Below, piece after piece: positions 34,064 to 42,432 of a stretch of DNA of 64,000 nucleotides; positions within the stretch are counted from its first letter, which is position 1; each line of letters begins with the position of its first letter. The notes beneath the pieces are model-generated. The model had not been told where the DNA came from, made no database searches, and saw only the letters and a list, made by a program, of their open reading frames with translations. The DNA comes from Nocardia veterana NBRC 100344 (GTDB lineage Bacteria > Actinomycetota > Actinomycetes > Mycobacteriales > Mycobacteriaceae), in contig NZ_BAGM01000123.1 of the NCBI RefSeq assembly GCF_000308855.1, positions 1 through 64,000 on the forward strand. The letters run 5' to 3'. The position numbers and the translations under genes were made by a program.

Positions 34064-35098
34064 CTACACCGCCGGCGGGTTGAGGCGGGTGAAATCCGAC
34101 AGGCGGTAGTACGGGTAGTACGGGTACGGCGGGGTCACGGCGCTCGCCTTGTCCAGCCGCGCCACCTGGTCGGTGGTGAGCTGCCAGCCGACCGCGCCCA
34201 GGTTCTGGCGCAGCTGCTCCTCGTTACGGGCGCCGACGATCACGGTCGACACGGTCGGACGGGTCAGCAGCCAGTTGAGCGCGATCTGCGGCACCGACCT
34301 TCCGGTTTCGGCGGCGATCTCGTCCAGCACGTCGACCACGTCGTAGAGTAGATCGTCGTTCACCGGCGGTCCGGCTTCGGCCGTGCGGTGTAGCCGGCTG
34401 CCGGCCGGAAGTGGTTGTCCGCGGCGGATTTTCCCGGTCAGCCGGCCCCAGCCGAGTGGACTCCAGACCATCGCGCCCACACCCTGATCGCGACCGAGTG
34501 GCATCAGTTCCCATTCGTAGTCGCGGCCGACCAGCGAGTAGTAGACCTGGTGCGAGACATAGCGCGGGTACCCGTCGCGCTCGGCGGCCGCCAGCGATTT
34601 CATCAGCTGCCAGCCGGCGAAGTTGGAGGCGCCGAGGTAGCGAATCTTGCCGGCGCGCACCAGATCTCCGAGCGTGGACAGCACCTCCTCGACCGGTGTC
34701 GCGGCATCGAAGGCATGCAGGTGGAACAGGTCGATGTGGTCGGTGCCGAGCCGGCGCAGGGCGGCGTCCACCGCGCCGATCAGGCGGGACCGGCCCGATC
34801 CGGCGTCGGCCGGGCCCGGCCCGGTGGGCAGCGAGGCCTTGGTGGACAGCAGGACTCGATCGCGGCGGCCCTTGATAGCCGCGCCGAGTACCTCCTCCGA
34901 GGCGCCGTCGGAATAGACATCCGCGGTATCGAACATCGTCACGCCGGCGTCCAGCGCCACATCGACCATCCGCCGCGCCTCCCGGGCATCGGTTTCACCC
35001 CAGGCGCTGAACAGCTCACCTCGACCGCCGAAGGTGCCCGCGCCGAAACTCAGGGCCGGAACCAGCAGCCCCGACGCTCCCAGTCGCCGATATTCCAT
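34064..35098 (-). CDS. Aldo/keto reductase
   Basis: A 344-residue NADPH-dependent TIM-barrel oxidoreductase. The catalytic tetrad pattern is present: Asp in VTMFDTADVYSDG, Tyr in VYSDG, Lys in VLLSTKA, and His in HIDLFHLHAFD. The NADPH-binding end is TVSTVIVGARNEEQLRQNL. It ends with an unusual Pro/Tyr-rich run, PPYPYYPYYRLSDF. The ATG at 35098 is chosen over a TTG two codons upstream. It is divergent from a TetR gene, with shared operators between them, so it is probably the TetR target. The substrate is unknown. Confidence 0.9.
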   Translation of the reverse strand: MEYRRLGASGLLVPALSFGAGTFGGRGELFSAWGETDAREARRMVDVALDAGVTMFDTADVYSDGASEEVLGAAIKGRRDRVLLSTKASLPTGPGPADAGSGRSRLIGAVDAALRRLGTDHIDLFHLHAFDAATPVEEVLSTLGDLVRAGKIRYLGASNFAGWQLMKSLAAAERDGYPRYVSHQVYYSLVGRDYEWELMPLGRDQGVGAMVWSPLGWGRLTGKIRRGQPLPAGSRLHRTAEAGPPVNDDLLYDVVDVLDEIAAETGRSVPQIALNWLLTRPTVSTVIVGARNEEQLRQNLGAVGWQLTTDQVARLDKASAVTPPYPYYPYYRLSDFTRLNPPAV

Positions 35099-35108
35099 GA
35101 TCAACTCC

Positions 35109-35184
35109 CTAACGGAACTGAAGTTTCATTAACAAGCCAGACGATACACTTGATTCGCCGTTAATGAAACTGGAGGACCGTTAT
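35109..35184. promoter_or_regulatory. Two palindromic operators between aldo/keto reductase and TetR genes
   Basis: The 84-base divergent promoter holds an 11-bp perfect inverted repeat, gtttcattaac at 35123-35133 and gttaatgaaac at 35160-35170. Each half is also part of a weaker palindrome: ctaacggaact-ga-agtttcattaa (35109-35132, 8 of 11 positions) and ttaatgaaact-gg-aggaccgttat (35161-35184, 6 of 11). The right site covers the TetR ribosome binding site. Two TetR dimer sites, controlling both genes, are the simplest reading. Confidence 0.7.
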
Positions 35185-35794
35185 GAGCTCGGACACCGCC
35201 GCCCCCGGGTCGGTACGCCCGGGCGGCCGCACCGCCCGCGTCCGCGAATCCGTCCTGCGCGCGGCCGGCGATCTCCTCGCCGAACGCGGCTTCGCCGAAC
35301 TCGATCTGGCCGAGGTGGCCGCGCGGGCGGAAGTAGGCAAGACGACCGTCTACCGCCGGTGGCGCACCCCGGCCGGCCTGATCGCCGACCTGCTCACCGA
35401 GATGGCGGAAACCTCACTGCCCCACGCCGATACCGGCAGCTTGCGAGGCGACCTGGCCGCCAACGCGCGACTCGTCGCGCGCACTCTGACCGACCCACGG
35501 CAGGGCCCGCTGTTCAAAGCCCTTGTCGCCGCGGCCGTCTGCGATCCGGAAACCGACCGCGCGCTGCACCGCTTCTACGATGTGCGGCTCGCCGAATGGG
35601 AGCCGTGTATCGCCGCGGCCGTCGAACGCGGTGACCTGACCTCCGAAACCGATGCCCGCGCCGTGCTTTCCGCCGTTTCGGCACCGCTGTACTACCGATT
35701 TCTGATCTCCGGCGACCCGATCGACGAGTCGGTCGCCGACACCGCCGCCGAGGCGGCCGCCACCGCCGCCCTCGCCGGGTTGTTCGGCCGCTAG
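35183..35794 (+). CDS. TetR-family regulator
   Basis: A 203-residue TetR-type repressor. The N-terminal HTH (about residues 17-63) reads RESVLRAAGDLLAERGFAEL...EVAARAEVGKTTVYRRW, followed by a helical ligand domain. The C-terminal helices resemble the TetR_C_16/AefR-like type. It is divergent from the aldo/keto reductase and preceded by paired operators that overlap its ribosome binding site, so it should repress both genes until an aldehyde- or drug-like ligand binds. Confidence 0.9.
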   Translation: MSSDTAAPGSVRPGGRTARVRESVLRAAGDLLAERGFAELDLAEVAARAEVGKTTVYRRWRTPAGLIADLLTEMAETSLPHADTGSLRGDLAANARLVARTLTDPRQGPLFKALVAAAVCDPETDRALHRFYDVRLAEWEPCIAAAVERGDLTSETDARAVLSAVSAPLYYRFLISGDPIDESVADTAAEAAATAALAGLFGR

Positions 35795-35842
35795 GACAGC
35801 CCGGGCGCCCGCTGATCGGAGCCCGGCACCCGGTCGCCCGGG

Positions 35843-36424
35843 TCAGGACCGCCGGGCGGGATCGCGCCCGGTGAGCCCGAGCAGGCGCTCCCAGGGCGTC
35901 GCCTCCGCCGGCACCTCGACCACCGGGCCGAACAGGCCTGGAATCCCCTCGCGCGGGGTATCGCGGAACTGCTCCAGCAACACCGCCACATCGGCGTCGG
36001 CGGGTTCGTAGCGGCGGCCGATAGCCCGGGCCAGATCCCAGCTGTGCACCACGACCTCGTCCAGCGCGAAACCGGCCATCACGGCGGCCGGAGCGGTGAC
36101 CCCGCCCACCTCCGTCTCGCCGTCCCAGGCGGCCGGATCACGCCATGCCTCGGCCAGGGCCTTCAACCGAGTGGTGATCAGCTCACTCCAGCCGGCCGGC
36201 AGGTCGGTCTGCGGAGCCGGTTCCGGCGGTGCGGATCGGCCGATCCCCTCCTTGGTCGCGCCCTGCCGGAATGCCTCGGTGAAGCCGAGGGTGTGGAACA
36301 GCAGATCGCGCACGGTCATATCCGGACACGGGGTGGCGGCGGAGAGATCGTCGGCGCCGATCGCGGCGATTATCTCGACCATCCCGTCCGTGGCATTCCC
36401 CAGATCGAACTGCGGTGTCGCCAT
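35843..36424 (-). CDS. TIGR03086-type metal-binding protein (DinB/MDMPI fold)
   Basis: A 193-residue four-helix protein. It carries the metal-ligand pattern of the mycothiol-dependent maleylpyruvate isomerase/DinB group: CPDMTVRDLLFHTLGF with one His and DEVVVHSWDLARAIG with a second His and Asp. These proteins are usually mycothiol-dependent transferases. The exact reaction is unknown. The start is ATG 36424 with GAGGAG upstream. It is a solitary gene in this stretch. Confidence 0.85.
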   Translation of the reverse strand: MATPQFDLGNATDGMVEIIAAIGADDLSAATPCPDMTVRDLLFHTLGFTEAFRQGATKEGIGRSAPPEPAPQTDLPAGWSELITTRLKALAEAWRDPAAWDGETEVGGVTAPAAVMAGFALDEVVVHSWDLARAIGRRYEPADADVAVLLEQFRDTPREGIPGLFGPVVEVPAEATPWERLLGLTGRDPARRS

Positions 36425-36577
36425 GATTACTCCTCCTCAGAGCGCGGATCGACCCGCACGGGCCGCCGTAGATGAGGACGGGGCGCGGCGGTTCAACTCA
36501 TCGGCGGGCGGCGGATCGGGGTTGCCAGCCGGACGCGGTCGGGGCATCCTCGACAGTGCCGGGCCGCCGTATCCGAC

Positions 36578-36625
36578 AAGTCGGACCCAGTGCAAGTCGG
36601 ACCCAGCGCAAGTCGGACCCCAGCG
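36578..36625. repeat. Three tandem 16-bp repeats
   Basis: Three head-to-tail copies of aagtcggacccagtgc (36578-36593, 36594-36609, 36610-36625; the third has aagtcggaccccagcg). They lie 15 bases upstream of the acidic small gene. Slippage copies or a regulator-binding array are possible. Confidence 0.7.
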
Positions 36626-36639
36626 GAAGGGAGCACCCG

Positions 36640-36852
36640 ATGACCGATCGCACCGTCGACACCTCCTCCATCGACCCCGTCCCGGAGGCCGATCACCTGG
36701 AGCAGAATCTCGAGGTAGCACCCGACGACGCCGAATTCGACGAGCCGAGCGTCGCCACCATCGACCGCGAGGCGACCGAGGCCGATGTCGTCGAGCAGTC
36801 GATCCCCGTGCCGCTCGACGACGAATACGACGAACCCGAATCCGAGTACTGA
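36640..36852 (+). CDS. Small acidic protein of unknown function
   Basis: A 70-residue protein with 24 Asp/Glu and only two Arg, so strongly acidic and probably disordered. It starts at ATG 36640 with GGAAGGGAG upstream and ends EYDEPESEY. It has no transmembrane segment or known motif. Short acidic proteins of this kind recur beside men genes and mycothiol genes in nocardiae, but I cannot assign a function. The tandem repeats lie just upstream. It is convergent with menD. Confidence 0.7.
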   Translation: MTDRTVDTSSIDPVPEADHLEQNLEVAPDDAEFDEPSVATIDREATEADVVEQSIPVPLDDEYDEPESEY

Positions 36853-36920
36853 GTCCGGCTACCGAGCCCGGCGAGGACCGACGAGCACCGGCAGTCCGGC
36901 TTCCGGCCGGGCTGCCGGTG

Positions 36921-38543
36921 CTATGCGATACCGGCCCGTACCGCGGCGTGCAGTTCGCGCAGGCTGGACCGCTCGGTCGCGACCTCCAGCACCCGGATTC
37001 CGTGCGCGTGCCCGGTCAGCTCCGTGGCCAGCTCGCTCGGATCGACCTGCCGATGCGGGATGCGATAGGCGGCGCACAGCGCCGCCAGGTCCATTCCGTG
37101 CGGAGTGCCGAAGATCCGCTCGAACACGCCCGCATACTGCGGGTCGCCCTGTTCCAGCAGTTCGAAGATGCCGCCACCGTCGTCGTTGGCGACCACGATG
37201 GTCAGATCGGCCGGTCGCGGTTCGCCCGGACCGATCAGCAATCCGGACGCGTCGTGCAGGAAGGTCAGATCACCGATCAGCGCGAAGGTGCGCCCCGGGT
37301 GGCTGAGTGCCGCGCCGACGGCGGTCGACACGGTGCCGTCGATGCCGGCCACGCCCCGGTTCGACAGCACTTTGACATCGCGATGCGGATACGACACCAG
37401 GGCCGCGTCCCGCACCGGATTCGAGGCGCCGAGCAGGAGTTGATCGCCCTCGCGTAGCGCGTCCATCACCACCGCCGCGACGTGCAGGCCGGTCGGCTTG
37501 GGATGGCGTGCCAGTTCCGTGCGCACCGCTCGGCAGGCCATGGCATCGAGTTCGCGACAGTGCGCGAGCCACTCCGGCCGCGGGGCGCCGGAGGTGACCG
37601 CCCGGGTCCCGGTGCCGACCACATTGCCGGAAACATCGGGCCAGCGCGGGCCGGTGGTCAGCGCGAAGACCGTCACATCCGGATCGGACAGCACGCGCGA
37701 CACCTGCCGATGCAGCGTGGGACGCCCGGTGATGATCGCCTGCCGCGGCTTCAGCAGCGGCAGCGCGAGCGGATGCAGCGCCGGCCCGGGCATCGCGGCG
37801 GTGGGTTCGGCGACCGTCGGCAGCTGTGCCAGTTCGGGGCGATACCCCGCGCCGTGCCCGGAGATGACGACCGTGTCCGGCGTCAGATCGATCTCGAGTG
37901 GCACGTCCAGGGTCGCGTACTGCGTCTCGGTCCACGGCGCGTCGCCCGGGCGTCCGGCCGGGATCGGCTCACCGACGACGGCATCGGGTACCAGCGGCTC
38001 GCGCAGCGGAATATCGAAATGCACCGGCCCGGCATTGCCGGAGCGGGTGCCGCGGGCCGCGGCCAGGACCCGGCACACCGCCGCCCGCCAGACGCTGTTC
38101 TGCCGGCGGTAGTCCGGTTCCTCCTCGGCCAGCCCCAGGCTGATGGCGGCGCGCACCTGACTGCCGAACAGACCGAACTGTTCGACGGTCTGGTTGGCGC
38201 CGCTGCCGAGCATCTCGTAGGGCCGGTTGGCGCTCAACACGATCAGCGGCTGCCGGGCGTAGTTGGCCTCCAGCACGGCGGGCCCGAGATTGGCGACCGC
38301 GGTTCCCGAGGTCATCACCACCGGCACCGGGGCTCCGCTGGAGATCGCCATACCGATGGCGAGGAAACCCGCGGTGCGCTCATCGATGCGCATATGCAGT
38401 CGCAGCCGCCCGGCCGCGTCGGCGGCTTGAAGCGCGAAAGCCAGCGGTGCGTTACGCGAGCCTGGGCAGAGCACCACATCGCGCACCCCCCCGCGCACCA
38501 GCTCGTCCACCACGACCTGGGCCTGTGCTGTCGACGGATTCAC
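36921..38543 (-). CDS. menD: SEPHCHC synthase MenD
   Basis: A 540-residue thiamine-diphosphate enzyme that joins isochorismate and 2-oxoglutarate in menaquinone synthesis. The N-terminal Pyr domain has CPGSRNAPLAFAL and the Arg-binding site for the substrate. The C-terminal domain has the ThDP/Mg motif GDLTFLHDASGLLIG...NDDGGGIF. It starts at GTG 38543 and is normal in length. It lies in the men region, but the expected neighbours menC and menF are not adjacent. It is divergent from the iron-regulated gene. Confidence 0.95.
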   Translation of the reverse strand: MNPSTAQAQVVVDELVRGGVRDVVLCPGSRNAPLAFALQAADAAGRLRLHMRIDERTAGFLAIGMAISSGAPVPVVMTSGTAVANLGPAVLEANYARQPLIVLSANRPYEMLGSGANQTVEQFGLFGSQVRAAISLGLAEEEPDYRRQNSVWRAAVCRVLAAARGTRSGNAGPVHFDIPLREPLVPDAVVGEPIPAGRPGDAPWTETQYATLDVPLEIDLTPDTVVISGHGAGYRPELAQLPTVAEPTAAMPGPALHPLALPLLKPRQAIITGRPTLHRQVSRVLSDPDVTVFALTTGPRWPDVSGNVVGTGTRAVTSGAPRPEWLAHCRELDAMACRAVRTELARHPKPTGLHVAAVVMDALREGDQLLLGASNPVRDAALVSYPHRDVKVLSNRGVAGIDGTVSTAVGAALSHPGRTFALIGDLTFLHDASGLLIGPGEPRPADLTIVVANDDGGGIFELLEQGDPQYAGVFERIFGTPHGMDLAALCAAYRIPHRQVDPSELATELTGHAHGIRVLEVATERSSLRELHAAVRAGIA

Positions 38544-38608
38544 ACCCTCAGCCTGTCAGACCTTCGGGCCGGGTGGCACGTCGACCCGCTCACACCCTGG
38601 CGTCCTAC

Positions 38609-38627
38609 TTAGGTTTTGCTAACCTAA
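38609..38627 (+). promoter_or_regulatory. IdeR/DtxR iron box
   Basis: The sequence ttaggttttgctaacctaa matches the IdeR consensus ttaggttaggctaacctaa at 17 of 19 positions. It ends five bases before the ATG of the siderophore-interacting protein, so the transcript is nearly leaderless and bound IdeR would block it in iron-replete cells. Confidence 0.88.
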
Positions 38628-38632
38628 TCTTC

Positions 38633-39457
38633 ATGGCCAAGCGCACCAAATACGTCAAGCCCGAGGTGCGGCAGATCCGCACCGCCGAGGTCGTGGCGAA
38701 CAAGCGGATCAGCCCGAATTTCGTCCGCATCACCGTCGGCGGCGCGGAGCTGGACGAGTTCACGCCGATGGGCTTCGACCAGTGGTTCCGGCTGTTCCTC
38801 CCGCGGCACGGGGAACTGCGCCTGCCCTCGGCGGCGAACAACCTCTGGTACGCGCAGTGGCTGATGATGGGCAAGGAGCAGCGGCCGGTGGTGCGCAACT
38901 ACACCGTGCGCGAATTCCGGCCCGCCGGACAGGGCCACTTCGGCGAAACCGCCGAGCTGGATATCGATTTCGCGATGCACGGCGAGGACACACCGGCCTG
39001 CGAATGGGCGGCGAACACCGCCGCGGGCACCCCGGTCGGGCTACTCGACGAGGGCATCATGTACCAACCGCCGCAACACACTTCGTGGTCGCTGCTGGCC
39101 GGTGACGAGAGCGCGCTGCCGGCGATCGCGGGCATTCTGCGGTCGGCGCCCCGCGACCTGCACGGTGCGGCCTATCTGGAGATCACCCATCCGGACGACG
39201 CCCAGGACCTGGGCGAACCCGAAGGGGTGCAGGTGAATTGGCTGGTACGCAGCGATCCGGCGGCCGAAGTCGGCAGTGCCGCATCGGCGGCCGTGCGGAC
39301 CGCGAACCTCCCGGCGAGCGGGGTCTACGCCTTCCTGGCGGGCGAACAGAAGTTGGCCTCGGGCCTGCGGCGGCAACTGGTGCACGAGCACGGAATCGCC
39401 AAGTCCAACATCACTTTCACGGGCTACTGGCGCGTCGGCAGAGCCGCCCCGAACTGA
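38633..39457 (+). CDS. Siderophore-interacting protein (ferric-siderophore reductase)
   Basis: A 274-residue FAD-binding protein of the ViuB/Siderophore-interacting type. The FAD motif RNYTVREFR is followed by the NADPH-binding SIP domain with LLAGDESALPAIAGIL and ending FTGYWRVG. It should reduce Fe(III)-siderophore to release iron in the cytosol. The ATG at 38633 is right beside an iron box, so it is iron-starvation induced. It sits among men genes, possibly because of local rearrangement. Confidence 0.92.
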   Translation: MAKRTKYVKPEVRQIRTAEVVANKRISPNFVRITVGGAELDEFTPMGFDQWFRLFLPRHGELRLPSAANNLWYAQWLMMGKEQRPVVRNYTVREFRPAGQGHFGETAELDIDFAMHGEDTPACEWAANTAAGTPVGLLDEGIMYQPPQHTSWSLLAGDESALPAIAGILRSAPRDLHGAAYLEITHPDDAQDLGEPEGVQVNWLVRSDPAAEVGSAASAAVRTANLPASGVYAFLAGEQKLASGLRRQLVHEHGIAKSNITFTGYWRVGRAAPN

Positions 39458-39589
39458 CCTGCGACGAACCGAGTGGCACCGCACCGCACCGCGCGGCATC
39501 CGAGCCCGCGGCGGCGCGGCCCCCCGTCGTCCGGCATCCGGGATCACAGTCCCTCGAGACGCCGGACGACGAGGTCCTCGAATCGCAAC

Positions 39590-40036
39590 TCAGCCGGCGT
39601 GCCGCTGGATCAGGTCGCCGACCCGCGGAAGCGCCTCGACCACATGCTTTTTCGCCGACGAACGCAGCGAGGAGTACGCCTTCTTCAGCGCCGGCCGCGA
39701 GGAGGCCTCGGCCCGGGCGTCGGTCACCGCGAGCAGCGCCTCGGCAACCTCGTCGGAGTTGGCGACCAGCAGATCGGCAAACGAGCCGCTACCCGACGCC
39801 TGGTACTGAGCCCAGTACGGTTCCAGCCGTTCGACGAACTTGGGTGCGAACGACTCCAGCGCGTCCGAGACGATGGTCGGGCTGACCTTCTTCACCGCGG
39901 CGTAGCCGCCCTTCACGGCCAGGCCCGATGCACCCCCCTTATCCGACACCTCCGCATCCAGAACCTCCTGGGCATCGGCCAGGAAGGCCGGGCGTTTGGC
40001 GTCATCGAGCAGGGATTCAGACAGTGCTGCAACCAC
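39590..40036 (-). CDS. Conserved hypothetical, DUF6918-like
   Basis: A 148-residue helical protein (MVAALSESLLDDAKRPAFLADAQEVLDAEV...). It has no transmembrane segment or catalytic motif. Proteins like this are widespread in mycobacteria and nocardiae. The start is ATG 40036 with AGGAACC upstream. It forms a minus-strand pair with the thioesterase gene. The DUF number is from memory and should be checked. Confidence 0.7.
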   Translation of the reverse strand: MVAALSESLLDDAKRPAFLADAQEVLDAEVSDKGGASGLAVKGGYAAVKKVSPTIVSDALESFAPKFVERLEPYWAQYQASGSGSFADLLVANSDEVAEALLAVTDARAEASSRPALKKAYSSLRSSAKKHVVEALPRVGDLIQRHAG

Positions 40037-40121
40037 TTTCAGGTTCCTCCGGATAGTTTTTCGATGAGCGAGCGCGGGTAACTATACGCATCGGACGCAC
40101 CGGGCACACCGTCCTCACCCA

Positions 40122-40778
40122 CTACGGCTGCCAGGGCAGCAACTGCACCATGAGCCCTTCACAATCGGCGAGCAACGTTTCGGATTCGTCGCGCAACCGC
40201 GCGGAGACGAAAGTTTTCCGCCCCTCGACCCGATCGACGGTTCCCTCGACGGTCAGCGGCGTTTCCAACGGAGTGATCTTGCGGTAGTTGACGTGCAGGA
40301 ATGCGGTGCGGCTGATCGGGCGACCGGCGTAGTGCACCAGCGATCCGAACAGATCGTCGAACAGCAGCGGCAGCACGCCACCGTGCACGGCGTTGTTGCC
40401 GCCCAGGTGATAGCGCCGGAATTCGCCGCGCATCCGCACGCCGGTGGGGCCCGCCTCGGTCATCACCCAGGGCGGCAGCAGCAGGCTGCCCCGCCCGGGC
40501 AACGACGGCACCCGGCCGGACGGCCCCTGCAATTCCGGCGCGCGATAGGGCTCGAGCAGATCGATCAGCGCCCGAGCCTGGTCGAGCGCCCGGCCGAAGA
40601 CCTCGTCGGGGCAGTCGACGGCGACGGTGAGGTCCTGCAGCGTGCGCATGGCCTCCAGGAACGGCGCGTAGTTCGCCCCCAGCTCGGCCTCGACGACCTT
40701 CGGAAATCCGCCGTGCTTCTCGTACCGATCGGCATCGATCGCACTGGTGTCGATCGCCGGTTCCGCGCGCTCACTCAT
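40122..40778 (-). CDS. PaaI-family hot-dog thioesterase
   Basis: A 218-residue protein. The hot-dog domain in the C-terminal two thirds carries the motif NAVHGGVLPLLFDDLFG, with the HGG turn and the catalytic Asp. The N-terminal 80 residues are a helical extension. It hydrolyses acyl- or aryl-CoA esters. Its position beside menB suggests a role in releasing DHNA from DHNA-CoA (the MenI step), which would suit the window, but this is only inferred from context. It is divergent from menB. Confidence 0.82.
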   Translation of the reverse strand: MSERAEPAIDTSAIDADRYEKHGGFPKVVEAELGANYAPFLEAMRTLQDLTVAVDCPDEVFGRALDQARALIDLLEPYRAPELQGPSGRVPSLPGRGSLLLPPWVMTEAGPTGVRMRGEFRRYHLGGNNAVHGGVLPLLFDDLFGSLVHYAGRPISRTAFLHVNYRKITPLETPLTVEGTVDRVEGRKTFVSARLRDESETLLADCEGLMVQLLPWQP

Positions 40779-40916
40779 ACGTGCACGGTAACCCCAGTTC
40801 TTACACTGTCCAACCCAACTCGTCGGTAGCTGCGCGTAACCGGCGGGTCCGGACGAACATCACATTTCGCATCCCGCCCGGTCCCCGGGCGCACGCCCGC
40901 GAACCCGACCGGGTGC

Positions 40917-41822
40917 ATGATGGCTCGGGTGACGTTCAATCCGAAACTCTGGGAGCCCGTCGCGGGTTTCGAGGACCTGACCGACATCACCTACCACCGG
41001 CACATCGAACAGGGCACCGTGCGCGTGGCCTTCGATCGGCCGGAGGTCCGCAACGCCTTCCGGCCGCACACCGTCGACGAGCTGTATCGCGCGCTCGATC
41101 ACGCGCGCACGACCCCCGATGTGGGCGCCGTGCTGCTCACCGGCAACGGTCCGAGCCCGAAGGACGGCGGATGGGCGTTCTGCTCGGGCGGTGATCAGCG
41201 CATCCGCGGCCGCAGCGGATACCAGTACGCCGACGGCGAGACCGCCGATACCGTGGACCGGGCCCGCGCCGGGCGCCTGCACATCCTCGAGGTGCAGCGG
41301 CTGATCCGGTTCATGCCGAAGGTGGTCATCGCACTGGTCAACGGCTGGGCGGCGGGCGGCGGGCACAGCCTGCACGTGGTCTGCGACCTCACCTTGGCCA
41401 GCCGGGAACACGCCCGGTTCAAGCAGACCGACGCGGATGTGGGCAGCTTCGACGGCGGGTACGGCAGCGCCTATCTGGCGAAGATGGTGGGGCAGAAGTT
41501 CGCCCGCGAGATCTTCTTCCTCGGCCGGCCCTACACCGCCGAGCAGATGCACCGGATGGGCGCGGTGAACGCGGTCGTCGACCACGACCGGCTCGAGGAC
41601 GAGGCCCTCGAGTGGACCGCGGACATCCTCGCCAAGTCTCCCCAGGCGCAGCGGATGCTCAAATACGCGTTCAATCTGACCGACGACGGACTGGTCGGCC
41701 AGCAGCTGTTCGCCGGTGAGGCCACGCGGCTGGCGTACATGACCGACGAGGCCATCGAGGGTCGCGACGCCTTCCTGGAGAAGCGCAAGCCGGACTGGAG
41801 TCCCTACCCGTACCACTTCTGA
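40917..41822 (+). CDS. menB: 1,4-dihydroxy-2-naphthoyl-CoA synthase
   Basis: A 301-residue crotonase-fold enzyme that cyclises OSB-CoA to DHNA-CoA. It has the oxyanion hole segment WAFCSGGDQRIRG, the MenB-specific GYQYADG, and the catalytic region DADVGSFDGGYGSAYLAK. It ends in the invariant PYPYHF. Two ATG codons in a row (40917 and 40920) could be the start. It is adjacent to the thioesterase and upstream of menE. Confidence 0.95.
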   Translation: MMARVTFNPKLWEPVAGFEDLTDITYHRHIEQGTVRVAFDRPEVRNAFRPHTVDELYRALDHARTTPDVGAVLLTGNGPSPKDGGWAFCSGGDQRIRGRSGYQYADGETADTVDRARAGRLHILEVQRLIRFMPKVVIALVNGWAAGGGHSLHVVCDLTLASREHARFKQTDADVGSFDGGYGSAYLAKMVGQKFAREIFFLGRPYTAEQMHRMGAVNAVVDHDRLEDEALEWTADILAKSPQAQRMLKYAFNLTDDGLVGQQLFAGEATRLAYMTDEAIEGRDAFLEKRKPDWSPYPYHF

Positions 41823-41930
41823 GCGGCGGGCCCGCCGACCGCTCGTCGCGAGATTCGGCGGAGTCGGCGGGCGGTCCGCTCGCGGCCGGAACCGGCACCA
41901 GCAGCCCGGACCGCCCTCTACTCTCGAATC

Positions 41931-42326
41931 GTGGACATCCTCAGCAGTCGAATCATCCTGCGCCCGACCGATTACGAACGCACGCTCGCGTTCTATCGCG
42001 ACGGGCTGGAGTTGGCGATCGCACGGGAGTATCCGGGCGGGACGGTGTTCTTCGCCGGGCAGTCGATGATCGAGGTGGCCGCGCACGGCCGGGCCGAGGA
42101 GGCGCCCACCGGATTCGCGGGCGCGGTGTGGTTACAGGTGCGCGATGCGAGTATCGCGGCCACGGAATTGGCGACCCGAGGCATTCCGATCGATCGCGCG
42201 CCGATCCGGGAGCCGTGGGGGCTGATCGAGATGTGGCTACGCGATCCGGACGGGGTTCCGATCGTGCTGGTGGAGGTCCCGGGCGACCACCCGCTGCGCC
42301 GCGACACGCGCAGGCCACCGGACTGA
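41931..42326 (+). CDS. VOC (glyoxalase-fold) protein
   Basis: A 131-residue VOC protein with the pattern RIILRPTDYERTLAFYRDGL... and a C-terminal GLIEMWLRDPDGVPIVLVEVP, with a Glu that could bind metal. In M. tuberculosis a VOC gene (Rv0546c) also lies between menB and pitA, so the neighbourhood is conserved. The substrate is unknown. It is on the same strand as menB, pitA and menE. Confidence 0.85.
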   Translation: MDILSSRIILRPTDYERTLAFYRDGLELAIAREYPGGTVFFAGQSMIEVAAHGRAEEAPTGFAGAVWLQVRDASIAATELATRGIPIDRAPIREPWGLIEMWLRDPDGVPIVLVEVPGDHPLRRDTRRPPD

Positions 42327-42432
42327 ATGCAATACCCGACAATCCGCCCGAAGTCGCCTTACCATCCCGGTCGGTCGGACATGTCGGCCACCTGGCCTCC
42401 GCGTTAACGGATCGATAACGCACACTGGAGGC

